Source: Linnemannia hyalina
Lineage: Eukaryota; Mortierellomycota; Mortierellomycetes; Mortierellales; Mortierellaceae
Length of the DNA: 64,000 bases
Reading direction: 5' to 3'
Assembly (NCBI GenBank): GCA_019671135.1
Contig: JAHRHY010000026.1
Span: 372,001 to 436,000 of the forward strand
Shown here: positions 20,640-33,584 of the stretch, one piece after another
Layout: each line of letters starts with the position of its first letter
How positions within the stretch are numbered: position 1 is the first letter of the stretch
Position numbers and translations under genes: made by a program
The notes under the pieces: model-generated
What the model was told of the DNA's origin: nothing
Database searches by the model: none
The model's input: only the letters and a program-made list of their open reading frames with translations

Positions 20640-23600
20640 ATGGGCCAGAACCAAAGTACACCAACACAAGAGCCCTACCATAAACGCCACTACACCGCAA
20701 CAAACCGCCAGATCCAACGACAAAACTCCATCTCCCTCACTTCCCCCACCCTCCTCCAAAACCCTGGTGCAAACCCTTATGCGTTAAAACGCCAGGGAAC
20801 TCTGTCCATGCAGAGTAGCTCGACTGTCCATTTGAACTCTTCTACGATTACGACAATGACAGGGGGTGGGTCGAGGGTGACAGGTGACAACACAGGGACA
20901 GCAACAGAGGGGGAAGGAACTAGACCGTTTATTCGGTTGATGCCGATCGAAATCCCACAGCCAGTCTACTTTGACGAATCCTCTGCCAGTGAAGAGGATG
21001 ACTACGACTACGACGATGGTGGGGATGGAGAGTACAGTGATGGGTATTCGGACTCTTACGACCACCCCCACTCCCGCCACAACAGTGCCCATCGTCGCCG
21101 CAACCACCGCAGCAACACTCACGAGTACAGCGACGACGATACGGATCTTGTGGAACACCACCGGAACAAGCGTGGGCTCGCTAGTTCGCCGCCGTACTTG
21201 GACACTGCTGCTCTCAATGGTCGGACCACGTCTGGAACTGACCCATATGGATATGAGCAATCGATGAGTAGAGAGCAGGCAGATTACCGACGATCGAAAG
21301 AGGAAGAGGATGAGGATTTGTCCTATCTCTCTCCTGTCTCTGGTATGTAACCTTGTAATTATTTTATTTTTTGGTTATTTGTTCATTGTGTTAGGAGAAT
21401 GATGTAGGCATGCATGCAAAGTGATGGTATTGGAAAATGAATTGAAACGAAAAGGTGGACAAGGAGGAAAAGAGGAGGTGACAAGGCATAGATAGGTATG
21501 ATGAGTGTGAGGGTTGATTAAGATGAGGCAGGAGGAGGCAAGAGGAGGAGGAAAACAGTGGAAGAGGAGAAGAACTTTGGGAACACCATGCTTGTTCACA
21601 AAGGAGTGGGCAGGAGGGGAAGAGTAAGAGGGGAATACCAACCCCACGTTGTTTTCCTCGTACCTTTGCAAGAACTAACCATCCCTCCCCTTCGTCAACT
21701 TCCCAATAGGAACTCGCCGATTCGCAAAACCAACATTTCCACGAGGGGGCCTCCACTCCGAACCCTTCTACCCCCCTCACCCACACCTCTCCCACGACGA
21801 TGACCTGACCAACAACCAGAACTTAACAGACGACAACACTTCAGATGATGAGGCGTACAACGAGGAGCTCTTCCTCAAGCGCTACCAACTCCGCGACCTC
21901 CCTTCTGTACAGGCTGGTGCTACTGGTGAAGTGACGGATACCGTCATCTCACAACTCGACTTCTCCTCCTCCTCGTCAGCGAGGAGTCCGACGAGCGCAT
22001 CCCTAATCCTGGACGCCATCCGCGAAGAGAAAGAAGAAGATGATGACGAGTCCAGAATCCCTCCCTCCCTCCTCCTCCCTTCCAAGACCGTCACAACAGG
22101 AGTGAGAGGAGGTGGGCCAGTATCAGTATCATCTTCAAACAACAGCCTAAAGGAGTCCTCCAGAATGGGATACTCACTTCATCATGTCCAACCCCTCCAG
22201 GAGGCCAATAATCAACACTCTTCCTTCAGCTCCTTCAGCAATTCCAATAACAAGGGCGAGAAGGGAGAGAGGGATGGCTCTTATGCCTTTGGGGCTCACA
22301 ATAACCAATCCAGCCCGCTCCCTCCCCTCGATTCCTCCTCTTCCTCGTCTTCTTATCAGTATCATGGACAAGGACAAGGACAACAGGAACAGGAGCAGGA
22401 GCAAAGGAGAGCTAGAGAAGAGCGGTATGATGGCGATGACTTTTGCCAACATGAACAGAGTTCAGATCCCACAGCCACAGGGCCTCGTGACACCGCCACT
22501 CCCTCGCTCCCTCCCGTACTTGCCCCCCGCCCGCCGAAATCATTCGACGATGTCCTTGTCGTCCTGGATAACGAAGAACAGGAAGAGCAGGAAGGAGGAG
22601 GAGGAGGAGGAGGAGAAAGGTGGAAGTCGACGCACAGTCGACAAGGGTCTACGACTTTGAGAAAGGAGATGCTGTCGGATGTTTCTCAGAGGGTCGGGGA
22701 TTTGGATTCGAGGGTGAATCAGATGGATGCTCTTGTTTCTTATAAGCTGACCGATATCGAGTCCAAGGTATGCCAAAGGACTTAACTCGTTTTGTGAAGA
22801 AGAGATGTAGATAAGCAAGAGGGGTGGCTGTTGAATGCGTTGGGCGATGCAATTGTTAACGCTCTTTTTTTTCGCTTTTGCGCAATTTGGATGTGAAATA
22901 GGTCCAGGTGCTACATGAAGAACAGGACACAATCGCTACTCTGGACCAACCCACACCCCAGGAATCTACAACCACCACAGCCTCCACCTCCTCCGACCCC
23001 CAGCGTCCAATATCCTTTGCAGAAGGCGAACAACCCCTCGCCACCCTCCCCTCAACAAACCCCTTCAGAACCTCCCAACTCCTCTCCAAAGCTACCCTCC
23101 TAGAACTCCGCCTTGAACTCCAAGCCTTCGGAATGCGCTTCCACGAACTCAACGACTCCCTCCTCACCGATCTTATGACCCAAATGCGCCAAGCAAAGTT
23201 AATGCTCTTTGAATCCTCAAACATCGCGCCTATCGACCCTACTGGTGCGGTCGTGAGGAGAGTCGACAGGGCAGAGGCGGAGATGCACGCGAAGCTCTTG
23301 AGCGAGATTGAGACACGGATCCAGGAACGTGTGTTGGCTATGGAGGTGACCTCTGCTAGGTTGGAGAAGTGTTTTGATCAGATGGAGGCCCGTCTGGGTG
23401 CTTTGGAAATGGTCCTTGTCGCTGGTGCCAGTGCTGGTACTGGTACTGGTACTGGTGCTGGTACTACAGGAACAACAACGATCTTGAAGAGGCCGAGACC
23501 AGAGAGCATGTACAAGATCCTCCAACAGCAACAGGCACAACTCCAGCGAGAACAGCAGGACCGCCATCACCAGGAACAACGCCAACAAGGATTGGAATAC

Positions 23601-24275
23601 ACCCATCGCTCTCGTGGTGGGTCGGACTCTTCCTCCCCCGAATCCCCCACACCTGACTCATTCCCCTCCACCACCGCCACCGCCTCTTCTTACACCTCCT
23701 CGTCATCCATCTCAACAACCACATCCTCATCATCCTGGACCAAAAACCTCCCCACAACAAGAGGACTCCAACACCCACGCGCCCCGCGCCCAGCCCGAAT
23801 CCTCACCACTCCAGTCCCCCAACTCCTCCAACAACGCACCGCACCCCACTCCGCAAACCCTACATCTGCCATCATAACCCGCAACCACCGCGCCCACACT
23901 TTGGAAACCCACCACCACCCAGGCCCGATCAACCTGGTCCCTAACGGACACATAAACGGCCCCGTCTCCGCACACCCTCTAAGCTCCAGCCTCCCACTCG
24001 CAAGACACCACCTCCTGACCTCCCAACGGTCCATGACCGCCTTGATGGCTGGTCCCATCAACACCAGTCCCAAATCTGCCCATATCGACCCTGCTTCTTC
24101 CCTCGGCACCAATGGCGTCGACAGCAACTCTGCATCAGGACAAGGGGAAGGAGGGAGGAGGGGAAGGGCGAGTAGTCAGAAGGTGATTCGGAGACCGAGT
24201 TCTTATAAGGAGCTGTTGCATTTCTGGAAGGCTGGTGGGTCGACTCCCGATCTTTTGAATACCGGCAATTCTTGA
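20640..24275 (+). CDS. Large low-complexity coiled-coil protein, possible N-myristoylation
   Basis: Three exons by GT-AG and frame continuity: 20640-21342, 21710-22767 and 22902-24275, giving about 1044 residues. The start MGQNQS fits an N-myristoylation signal (Gly2, Ser6), suggesting membrane attachment. The protein is Ser/Thr/Asn/Gln-rich with acidic patches (EEDDYDYDDGGDGE, exon 1). A heptad-like segment spans the exon 2/3 junction (VGDLDSRVNQMDALVSYKL), and a second helical region follows (LLELRLELQAFGMRF...RIQERVLAMEV). The C-terminus is conserved-looking (SSYKELLHFWKAGGSTPDLL). No catalytic domain was recognised. A scaffold at the cell cortex is a guess. Confidence 0.75.
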
Positions 24276-24469
24276 ACTCTTCCTTAGTCAATGACAAGCA
24301 ATCCAATCCAACGCGAAAAAAAAATTAAAAGAAATAAAAAAAAAAAAGAGCGCTTGATGATAGGTTTGTCCAAATTACAGCATTTTTTGTTTCCAAGAAA
24401 GGGGATGTTGTCTATGATAATAATACCTCGTCCACCGCCCTTCCTCTCTAAACAGAGACAAAAAGACCA
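24276..24469. other. Short convergent spacer
   Basis: 194 bp between the stop codons of two convergent genes, with A-rich sequence (about 24315-24350) suitable for 3' ends. Confidence 0.5.
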
Positions 24470-27400
24470 CTAATTAAAGATCTTTTTCAAGAAGCCACGG
24501 ACCTTCTTCTTCTTCTCGCTGCTGGTACTACTCCTCGACCCCGTCATAGAGCTCAAGGTAGAACTAGGCGCCAACGGCATATTTCCACCACTCCCACCCT
24601 GACCGACTTGCCCATTGACCTGATGGGATAAAGAATCCTGCGACATCGACAAGGGCGACTTGGTCCCGACTGCAGTGCTGCTTCCATTATGACTCAAGTC
24701 TCCCAACGACGACGTCAAAGATGATGCATAATGTCCCGACACCCTCGACTGGTCCATACTATTGTAATTCCGCTCGCCACCAGAATGGTTGTTGTTGCTG
24801 ACAGAGGACATTATCATAGACTTTAGAGTGTTGGTCGTGAGTTGTTCATGACTGGCACGACGGGACGACGCTCCAGACCGCGTCTCAGCGACCGCTGTCG
24901 ACAAGTGACTCGGCAAGTGTGCAAGCAATCCCGCGCTGGAATTCTTTGCCTTTGTCACATCTATGTACATATCCAAAAAAAAGGGGTTGCATCCAAGAGG
25001 AGTGAGAATAACATCGTTAGTTTTCACGCACATAAAAAAGTGAATTCGCAGCAGGTAGATCAAAGTCATGAGAAGAACGTACCGAGGTGGTCAGCAATGA
25101 CCTCAGGAGAGAGTCCGCGTCGTCGTCCAACATCCTCAGGTGTCTCACCGGCCTCGTTGGTAGCCTCCAGGTCGGCACCACAGGCAATTAACAAGGATGA
25201 AATGTTGCTGTGGTTCTGACTCATCGATTCGTGCAAGGGTGTCCATTGACGCTCGCCACGGCTGTTGACATCGCCTCCAAGCTGAACCAAGACCATCACC
25301 ATTTCCAAATGGCCCCTCCGCGCCGCCAGATGCAAAGGTGTACATCCGTGAAGATCATGCTGCGAGACGGGCGTTCCTGACTTGATCAACGACAAGGTCA
25401 ACATCACATCGTTCTGCAGCAACAGCCCAAACGATGAGGACACAAGGGAATTGGGTCCCAATCTCTGCAAGATCGTCCTTGCACAGTCCAGGTTTCCTGA
25501 GGCAATAGCCAATTCGACAGGCAAAATCGACTTTCCCTTCCAGTATTCCTGCATCTCGGGTGAGAACCGTTTCTTTCCCCCCATTGACTGTGCCTCCAGT
25601 GCCCTGGCAACCTTGCGGGCCTTGATCTCGGCATGACTGAGCCATTGTCGTCCACTCTCATGACGTCTCGCTGCAATATAAAACTCGATCGGGTTATCAC
25701 CGGGTGCGCTCCTGGGGTCTAAAATCTTGCGCCGACGCGACAACACCCCCATGCCCTTGAGTTTGTTGGCCCAGAGATATTGCTGCAACGTGATCCCTTG
25801 GTTAGGATCGGCGCCATACTCCAACAGGGTTGTGACAATGCTGTTGGGGCTTGTGGGGGTGTATCCTGGGATCCGGAACTGAGTGTTGGCCGATTTGTTG
25901 AACGCCGAGGGGAGCTGGCTGATCAAAGTCTGAGAGGACATATCCAGATGAACACGTTCGCCTCTCGATAACATGCTGGCCAGCTTGCTGGGTGGCAATG
26001 TCGGTGGCGGGCATGTCGCATTCGTACACTCGTTCAACGTCGTCGCCAACAACAACGGCGTCAACCCACACCACGATTGATTCAAGTTCGCAGTCTATTA
26101 GATGTATTTCAAAAAAAAAGTTATTGTGAGCAATTTTGAACGAAGAATTGTACGCTGACGACAAAAACATAGTTGATTTGACAGAGACAAGAAGGGGTAC
26201 CTTGATCATGGATTTGACGAGGTTGCACATGCCGAGGCCAACGGCGACGATAAAGTAAGACGGGTATTCGAAGGGTCCGGTGCGTCCGGGCTTGGTCTTG
26301 TACTCGTCGCGCGCCTTGCCAATGATGGGGTAGTTGACGTCAGAAGGGAACCCACGGTCGACCAGCTCAATAGCGACCTGCTCCATCCTGAAAATCATCG
26401 CCAGTAGCATACAGTGGTTGAGATCCGAATACGACTTTTTCTTCTTCTTCTTCAGTGCGTTCGATGGTAACAGGCTGATGTACTGCAATGCCAGTTCAGG
26501 CTTCTTGTCCCGAATCGCCATCTCGATATTATGCAAAATCACTATTAAAATGAAGCAATTTCCCATTAGTTTCAGCATGATCAACAAATAATTTCCGGAA
26601 AGAATAAAAGGGAGCTGCAACAATGATATACCTGGACGCGTGCGCTTCTTGAGTTTCTTGGATCGCAGGAAGGCTGGGATCCTCTGAGCCATGAATCCAC
26701 CCTGCCCTTTCTTGCCATAATCCTTGTTCAGAGACTTGCGATCCGGCTTCAACACCTCCTTGTCTATGAAAAGAAAATGTCTGAGCATTAGCATCCTACT
26801 CCCTTTATCAATTCGCAAAACACAAAGGAATAGCAAAAAGGTGGAGTGATTGTGATGTCTGTGTTAGCATACCAGGCTTTCCTTTGAGCTGTTCCTTGGT
26901 CAACTTTTTGACGACCCCCTCCTTTCGCAGGCGGTTGTCCATGCGGTGAAGGACAGTCAAAAGTCGGCGCTGTCTCTTGGGATAGATATCGTTCAACCGG
27001 AATTCGGCTAACGTCAAACTAAAGGGTGTGCCGGTGAGGTCCTGGGGTTGCGCCACAAATAGTCCTGCAAGTCCACCTGTCGCGCCAGTGTGAGCCGCAT
27101 CCTGAGGAATGGATCCCTTCCTGGCAAAGTTGGTGGGAAGAGTCATGGAGGATGCTCCCGAGTCAAACAAGGAAATGACAGAACTGCGGTTGATCGTCTT
27201 GTTTTTTGAAGATTTGAGCGTCTTTGTGCTGTCCGACACTGGAGGCGTCTTTTGCTTGAGCGTCGATGTTGTGGAGGGTAGAGGAGTCCCGCTCTGGCGG
27301 TTGCTTGGTCGTTCGCCGTTCTTGGTCCTGCCAACTGGTGGAGCGACTCCCGCTACCGAACCCATCGATTTGCGAGGCGCAAGACGTGGTGAAGAGTCGG

Positions 27401-28523
27401 GCGAGGCCATCGGGGAAGCCATTGGTGAGGGCCCCGGGGATGCAGAAGGTGAAAGGGTCAAGACAAAATTGTCGTTCAAGGTAGTGCTGGACGAAGTCCC
27501 ATCGAGAGACAGTGCTGGGACATGAGTCGAGTCTGTGACAGAGGCGATCGCAGGCATTCGCGGCGAGCCGGGAGGACTGTTGGCGGGCGAGATGATGAGG
27601 CTGTTGTCGGCATGGAGATTAGGGGTCGAGAGAGATCGTTGTCCGACTGTGGAGGTGGCGAGGTATGGACCGGTCAGAGTTGCTCCTGTTGTTACTGTGC
27701 GTTTACGACCACCTCCTGTGTTTACGTCAGGAACAGGATCGTCGTCCGAGTCGTCTGCGCCAGGTTCCTGGTCTTGCGAAGCCAGTGTGATGAATGTGGA
27801 TGGTATCGCTTTAGTTGTTGTTGCCGTCGTCGCTGCTCCGTTTGCTGCTTTGTCGTTAGCCTGTTGTTTTGGAGATGTGGTGTTGGAGGCAATGTGGTTT
27901 TGAATGGCCGGGACGGTAGTAGAGTTTGACGGCATTGTGGTTGTGGTGGTTGCAGCGGAGTCAGATTTAGTTGAAGAGGAGGAGGATTCCGTGCGGGTAT
28001 GAGAGGGAGACGATGGCGAGGAAGCAAGCGACGAGGTTATCGCGGATGGGGAGGATGAATTAAGATAAGAGGAAGAAGAAAAGGCGGGAGGAGGAGTGGA
28101 GGGGGCGGAGGAAGGAGCAGAGGAAGGAGCGGAGGAGGAAGGGGAGGATGGTGGCGAAGAGGAGGAGGAAGGGGAAGGTGAAAGGGAAGAGGACGAAGAA
28201 TTGGAGACTGCCACAATGACGGGTGGAAGAGGGGCTTGGCTCTTCTTGACAGGTGCTGCCACCGCTGCAGGGACTGGGGCCTTTTGGAAGTTGGCTTCTT
28301 GTTGGACGGCTATCTTCTGGGGAGGAGTGACAACGATTGGCCCTGTTGCTGCTGGTTGAGACGATGACAAGGGAGGAACTCTTGTCTTTGGAGCTCCTGT
28401 CCCTGTAGTTGTTGTGGTTGGAGTAGAGCTGAAATTGTTCGGAGAGGATGATTTGCTTGCTTTGGCCTTGAGGAGCGAAAAACTGCGTTGGAAGGGTGTC
28501 TGCTTCTTATCTGGACAGACCAT
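24470..28523 (-). CDS. Ankyrin-repeat protein with long Ser/Thr-rich N-terminus
   Basis: Five exons on the minus strand: 28523-26873, 26763-26632, 26541-26201, 26094-25083 and 24960-24470. The phases agree and give about 1208 residues. The N-terminal 450 residues are Ser/Pro/Thr-rich and probably disordered. A conserved-looking basic region follows (FRLNDIYPKRQRRLLTVLHR, then KKLTKEQLKGKP). Exons 3-4 encode ankyrin-like repeats; the clearest are GCTPLHLAARRGHLEMVMVL and QWTPLHESMSQNHSNISSLL with GADLEATNEAGETPEDVGRR. The C-terminus is basic (EKKKKVRGFLKKIFN) and could touch membranes. It is probably a protein-interaction scaffold; partners are unknown. The upstream boundary could include an additional 5' exon. 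Confidence 0.8.
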
Positions 28524-29425
28524 TTCAAAGGAAGAAAGAAAGAAAGAGAAAAAGGAAGAAAGAAAGGAGGAGAGTCAGTCAGGACCATGTTCATCATTCC
28601 TATTACTACTTCTACCCATGCGCACACTTTATCCCAATCTCCATCCCCCACGATCTCACATCATAGAACAAAGAGAAGAAAGAACAACATTTAATGCCGC
28701 AACTTTTGGAGAGAGTGTCCATCCGCTTTTTATCCTTCTTCCCATTGGATCCAGGAAATCCATTTTCATATTACTCTCCTGCTTGTTTTTCCTTTACCTC
28801 GCCGTGTCGCATTACATCGCGCATATAAATATATATTGTTGTTCCTTCCTTGCATGTCTTGAACATCATGTAGCTTGTCATGCCATGTCATTTTATCCCC
28901 TCTTTGTAGTTCGTTCCCTTGATGGGTACCCATCCCTTCTCTAGTCCCTTTATCACACCACGTCAACCAGGGGGTTACCCGGATGAAAATTACCCATGAT
29001 AGACGAATAGCGTTTGTTCGTTGATGCTCGTACCCACATCGATAAAAATAAACACTGACCCTTCTCGGTGCATCGGTCTCTCATTCATGACTCGTGGGGG
29101 TAGCAGTTGTAGATAGAAACAAGAAACAAAAAGACAACAGCTGTCAATTGAGACTCACTGACACACTTTACTCCTTTTTTCTCTTCTTTGTTTCCTTTTG
29201 TTCTTCCTTCTTTTTTTTCAATTTCTCTCTCCCTCTCCTCCTTTTTAACCCTTCGCCTCTCACGGAACAAACAAATCCGACAACCCACGCTATGCCGACA
29301 GCCACAGTCAACAATAATAAAAAAAAAGCGCAGACTCTAAAGAAGGATCAACTTATGCCATGGAGTTTGTTGTTGTTACGAGTGGAATGGAATGAATGTG
29401 AACGAGTACATCAAGAATGAACTTT

Positions 29426-29427
<2 letters not shown>

Positions 29428-29458
<31 letters not shown>
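29428..29458. repeat. (GT)15 microsatellite
   Basis: An uninterrupted GT dinucleotide run of 31 bp. Confidence 0.95.
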
Positions 29459-29461
<3 letters not shown>

Positions 29462-31077
29462 GGCGGTGAGTGGGGAGTAGGGAAAGAAGGAAAAGAGAGT
29501 TCACACGCACCAGAGAGAAAGAGAAAGAGAGAGAGAGAGAGAGAATTGTTCCCCATCACCATCAGTCAATAGGCTCCGGATGACCCCAGTTTCAAATAAA
29601 CTCTAGCTCAGCCTGTCCCATTATTTAGCTCATATCAAACCCATTCAGTCGACCCTGAACCCATCCGTCCTGTTCTCTTCTGTCCCCAGTCCATTTCTTT
29701 CCTAAAGCAAGTCCCACGGAATACAGAGAAAGCATAACAGTCCGTTTGTCCGTTTGTTCATAATGATAACGATGGTCCTTGATGGAGTTTACAAATGCTT
29801 TCGACCATGCTGTCTCTTCCAGCTCCAACAATATGACATGAATTTGGCTCAGTTGAGCTCCGCCTTGTCGGTCTTGCTCGCCATGATCCCAATGGACCCA
29901 AACATCATACCATGCTTTATACATGCAAGGCTCTCTCTTCTTCTCTTTTTCTTGCTGCTCTGCCGGACCATTTCTTGGCAAATGCCTTTTCTCTGCCTCA
30001 CCCTCTCTCTCTCTCTCTCTCCCTCGTTAGCACAACAAGCAAAAGTGTCGACTCTTGCCATGTGCGGCTCTGATGATCCACTCCCCCTCTCCGTGTATTA
30101 TCCGATTTCTTAATATCCATCATGGCTCTCTTTTCTCTTTTTGTCGCTGTTGTTACGACACGAGTGGTCTTGTGAGTATGAGTGTGGTTCTTAGAAGTGA
30201 CTAAACTCTTTGTCATGGATCATTCCTCACGAACCCATGTGCTCTCCCTTCATTCCGTTTAACCCGTTCTGTCAAACCCGGACAGAAAACGTAACAACAC
30301 AACAGAGCCGACTGAAATAAATATAAAAAAGTAATAATAATAAAATGAAAAGCGTGTGTGTGTGTGTTGTGGCTCTCATGGTGCATGCAATCGGTGTTAT
30401 GTTGTTGCTGCTGATGTTGCTGTAGTACCAGATACCGAGAAAAATGTATGTGTAAAATATATGTTGGGGGTATGATGTTTGATGAGCGATATGAAGTGGT
30501 TTGTTGTAGTGGAGGAAAAGGAGGAGTGAGGATGGATGAAGTTAGGGGGTATGGAGTGGAGAAGATGGAAAAAGGGGGTAATAAGATGGATTGTATGAAA
30601 AGGAAGAAGGAAAAGGAAGAGGAGCGAAGAGGAAGAGGGGAGATAAACCACAACGACGCAAAACAAGATCGCAAGGCAATGGGTCCGTTCTATCTCATCT
30701 ACCCATTCGTGTCTAGAGCCAACAACAACAGCAAAAAAGCGACAAGAGGCGTATTGTTACCTTTGGCAGTGGCGGCTGGAGGCAGTTGATCCTGCGTTCG
30801 TTGTTGCTGTTGCATCGGACGGTTGATGTATGAGAGATGTCCGTGGGTTCACGTGTGTGCTGTAGTGTAGAGGGTATGTGATTTGGTGGCAAAGGAACAG
30901 GCAAGGTGTGGTCGGTATGAATTTTGGATTTGGATTATTAAAGGTTGCAGTGTGTGCGAGAAGGAGGTAACGATCAAACAAAAAGGAGATCAATGGGAGT
31001 ATGAATGCAATGTGGGTGTTGAGAAAAGGGAATGCAGCGAGAGTGGAATGAACGAGAGGGGTAGATTCAAACAATAA

Positions 31078-31405
31078 AAAGGAAGAAGGAAAGGAGAAGA
31101 GAAGAGAAAGGAAGTGAGTGGTGAAGACGGGGAAAAAGAGAGAGAGAGAGTGGCGAAGGGTGCAAGTGTGTGAGTGAAGTGAAAGTAGAGGAGAAGAGGA
31201 TACTGGATGATATTAGGTATGGTGCGAGGGATATAGAAGACGGAGGAAGGGATAGAGAAGAGGGAGGAAGGGAGAGATGGAGGGGATGGAGGCGGAGGGA
31301 AGAGAAGAGGGAGGAGAAGAGGGAGAAGAGGGACGAGATGGGAGGAGAAGAGAAGGAAGTGAAAAAAAAGGAAGAGAAAGAGAAACAGAAAAAGAGAGAG
31401 AGATG
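31078..31405 (+). repeat. Purine-rich tract, ~330 bp
   Basis: The + strand consists largely of GAAGAGA and GGAGG-type sequence. The overlapping long open frames are artefacts of composition. Confidence 0.75.
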
Positions 31406-33584
31406 AGGAAGGCTCAATGGTACCCATTGGACACATCATCGCTTCGCAATGTCGACTTTCCCCAGGGCAATAACACATACGTTTACTCCGACAATAGTAT
31501 TGTTATTGTTTTGAGCAAACAGGGCTGTCGTCTACTTTAGCACCCATGTGTTGACCCCCATATAATACCCTATACTCCATCCATCAAAGTGAGAGAGGGT
31601 TCAATCATCACTGCTGTCAACTTGTATGAGTGCTGCGAAGATTGATGCAATACGATTGACGCCGTAAAAAGCAAAGCAGCAGCCGTCCCTTTACTTCCAC
31701 CGATGTGTGGAGATTAAGGGGGGATATGGTCCCTGGATGGATACATGCATTGGCAAATGTTCAAAGGTGGTCCCTGAATCCTGGGTCGGACCTCCACTCT
31801 CTTTCCATCAGTTACTGTGATCAATTGATCAAATATTACCCACCCATCATCTCGTCTACTGTCACAACCCTTTTTTCATCTACATCATCAACATCATCAA
31901 CATCATCATCATCGGCCACCTTCCTTTCCCTTCCTTTCTTCTCCTCGTTCACTCTGCCTTGGTCAATGCATCGGCATACAATAAAAAATAAATTTATACA
32001 TACATACTTGTATGTGTCCAGCCTGTCTCCTGCCTGACCTCTGTCTCTATCCATTTGCTTCACCCTCTCCCTTTCTTTCCTCTCCTTTGTCTGTCTGCCT
32101 TTCAATGCCTGCTCGCTGTCCGTGGTCCCTTTTTCTTTTGTTCCATCTTTTTCCTTCCCTTCCTCAAGTCGATGATGACGATGCACAACTGCACGTCCCT
32201 CCTTCCTCCCTTTCTTTTACTTTCATCATGTACACTCACACACTCACATACAAACGGGCGCATGAATGTTACTGGTCCGTCCAACAAGCGAAAAGCTAAC
32301 AGCTTGCCGATCGCTGTTGTGTCGTTTTGTCCGTGCTTCTGCAACGCACCTTCTTTTCTTCTTCTAGCTGTTTATGTGCTTCTTTGACCTCCTGCTCCTT
32401 TTGACCAATGGTAAGAGCAATCGTGAGGTAGCTCAGTAACTGTCTACATGCATGGATGTATCAACAGCACTGCACTGCAACTTCATCATTTTGGTCAGTG
32501 TCAACATGTGTATAAGCTAAGGCGAGGTCCATGCGGCCCATTATTATTTTTGCTATGCAATGGCTCTCTAAGCATGCAGCTTCCCTTTTTCTTTTAGCAC
32601 CGACAGAACAATTGGTGCACGATTATTTTAGGTAACCTTAGCCTAGTTTCGAGTCGCTATTATTAACACTATATTCACGAAACTTACATTGTTCTTCCCA
32701 CAACAGTGGACGCGTCCTTTTTACCGGCACGCGTCCCTTTATCATTGTTTGTTATGGTAGTTTTTTTTTTCTTTTACGCCAGCTAAATCAGATCCAGCAT
32801 CTTGTATTATTCACTCCCTTCAATCGCCTTCTTTCGTGTTGCTTCTCTATCCATTCCTCTTTTTCTTCTAACTTATTCTCTTAGCTTTCTCACAAAATAC
32901 ATTCTTGGATCGTAGGCAAGCAAGCAACAAAGAAACAAGTGCATCTCTCCTATTCTTCATTAACACTTCTGCGTGGCAAAATACAAAAATTCCTCCGTCT
33001 TTTTTTTTTGTCTGCTCTGAGCGCCATTCCTCTCATCGGTGAATGTGTGCTTGTGAATCTCTCCGAGCTTCTCCCCCTCCTTTTTATTTATTTATCCCTT
33101 CGCTTGAATACGACCATATACTCTTCCTCAACATACCCCCTCATCACCCCCGTTTCTTTTCTGGTTGTTTTCTGTCAGCAAACAAAAGGATGTGATGGCT
33201 CTTCTCCCTCTCCTCACTCTGTTTTCATTGAACGTCTAGAGGCGTAACTCAGAAACAACGAAACCTCTAAACCCCCTCTCGCCTTCTTTTCTTTCTTGAC
33301 CCCAGTTTTTTTATATTTCTTTTGCTTCTTTTTTCGACCTCCTGGGAATTGTCCTGGCCTCTTTGTTATATGTTTTGGGTGGAGGAAAAAGCAAGGACAG
33401 TGACAGCGGAGTGTGAGAAGATCACAAATAGGTGCATGCCTTTCTTGAATGAATAACAGCGCCTTTTTAATCTTGCAAACTTCTTCGTGTGACTAAATGC
33501 GGATTATGTATTGCATATGTCCATGGTGAAGGCGGGTTTATTAAGGAATATTATGTACAAAACGCAACGAACCGATCCTTATCC

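Larger units (their letters stand above)
28524..33584. other. 5 kb gene-poor region with simple repeats
   Basis: I see no convincing protein gene. Open frames are short or compositional (purine or pyrimidine runs). Contents include GAAA-type repeats at about 28535-28570, a GT microsatellite, GA runs at about 29518-29545, and a purine-rich block at 31.08-31.4 kb. Undetected non-coding RNA genes or UTRs are possible. Confidence 0.5.

Noticed and set aside
30990..31478. Long minus-strand frame resembling a hydrophobic protein
   Set aside because: It derives from the polypurine/polypyrimidine block; Ser/Leu/Phe/Pro repetition follows directly from the CT composition.
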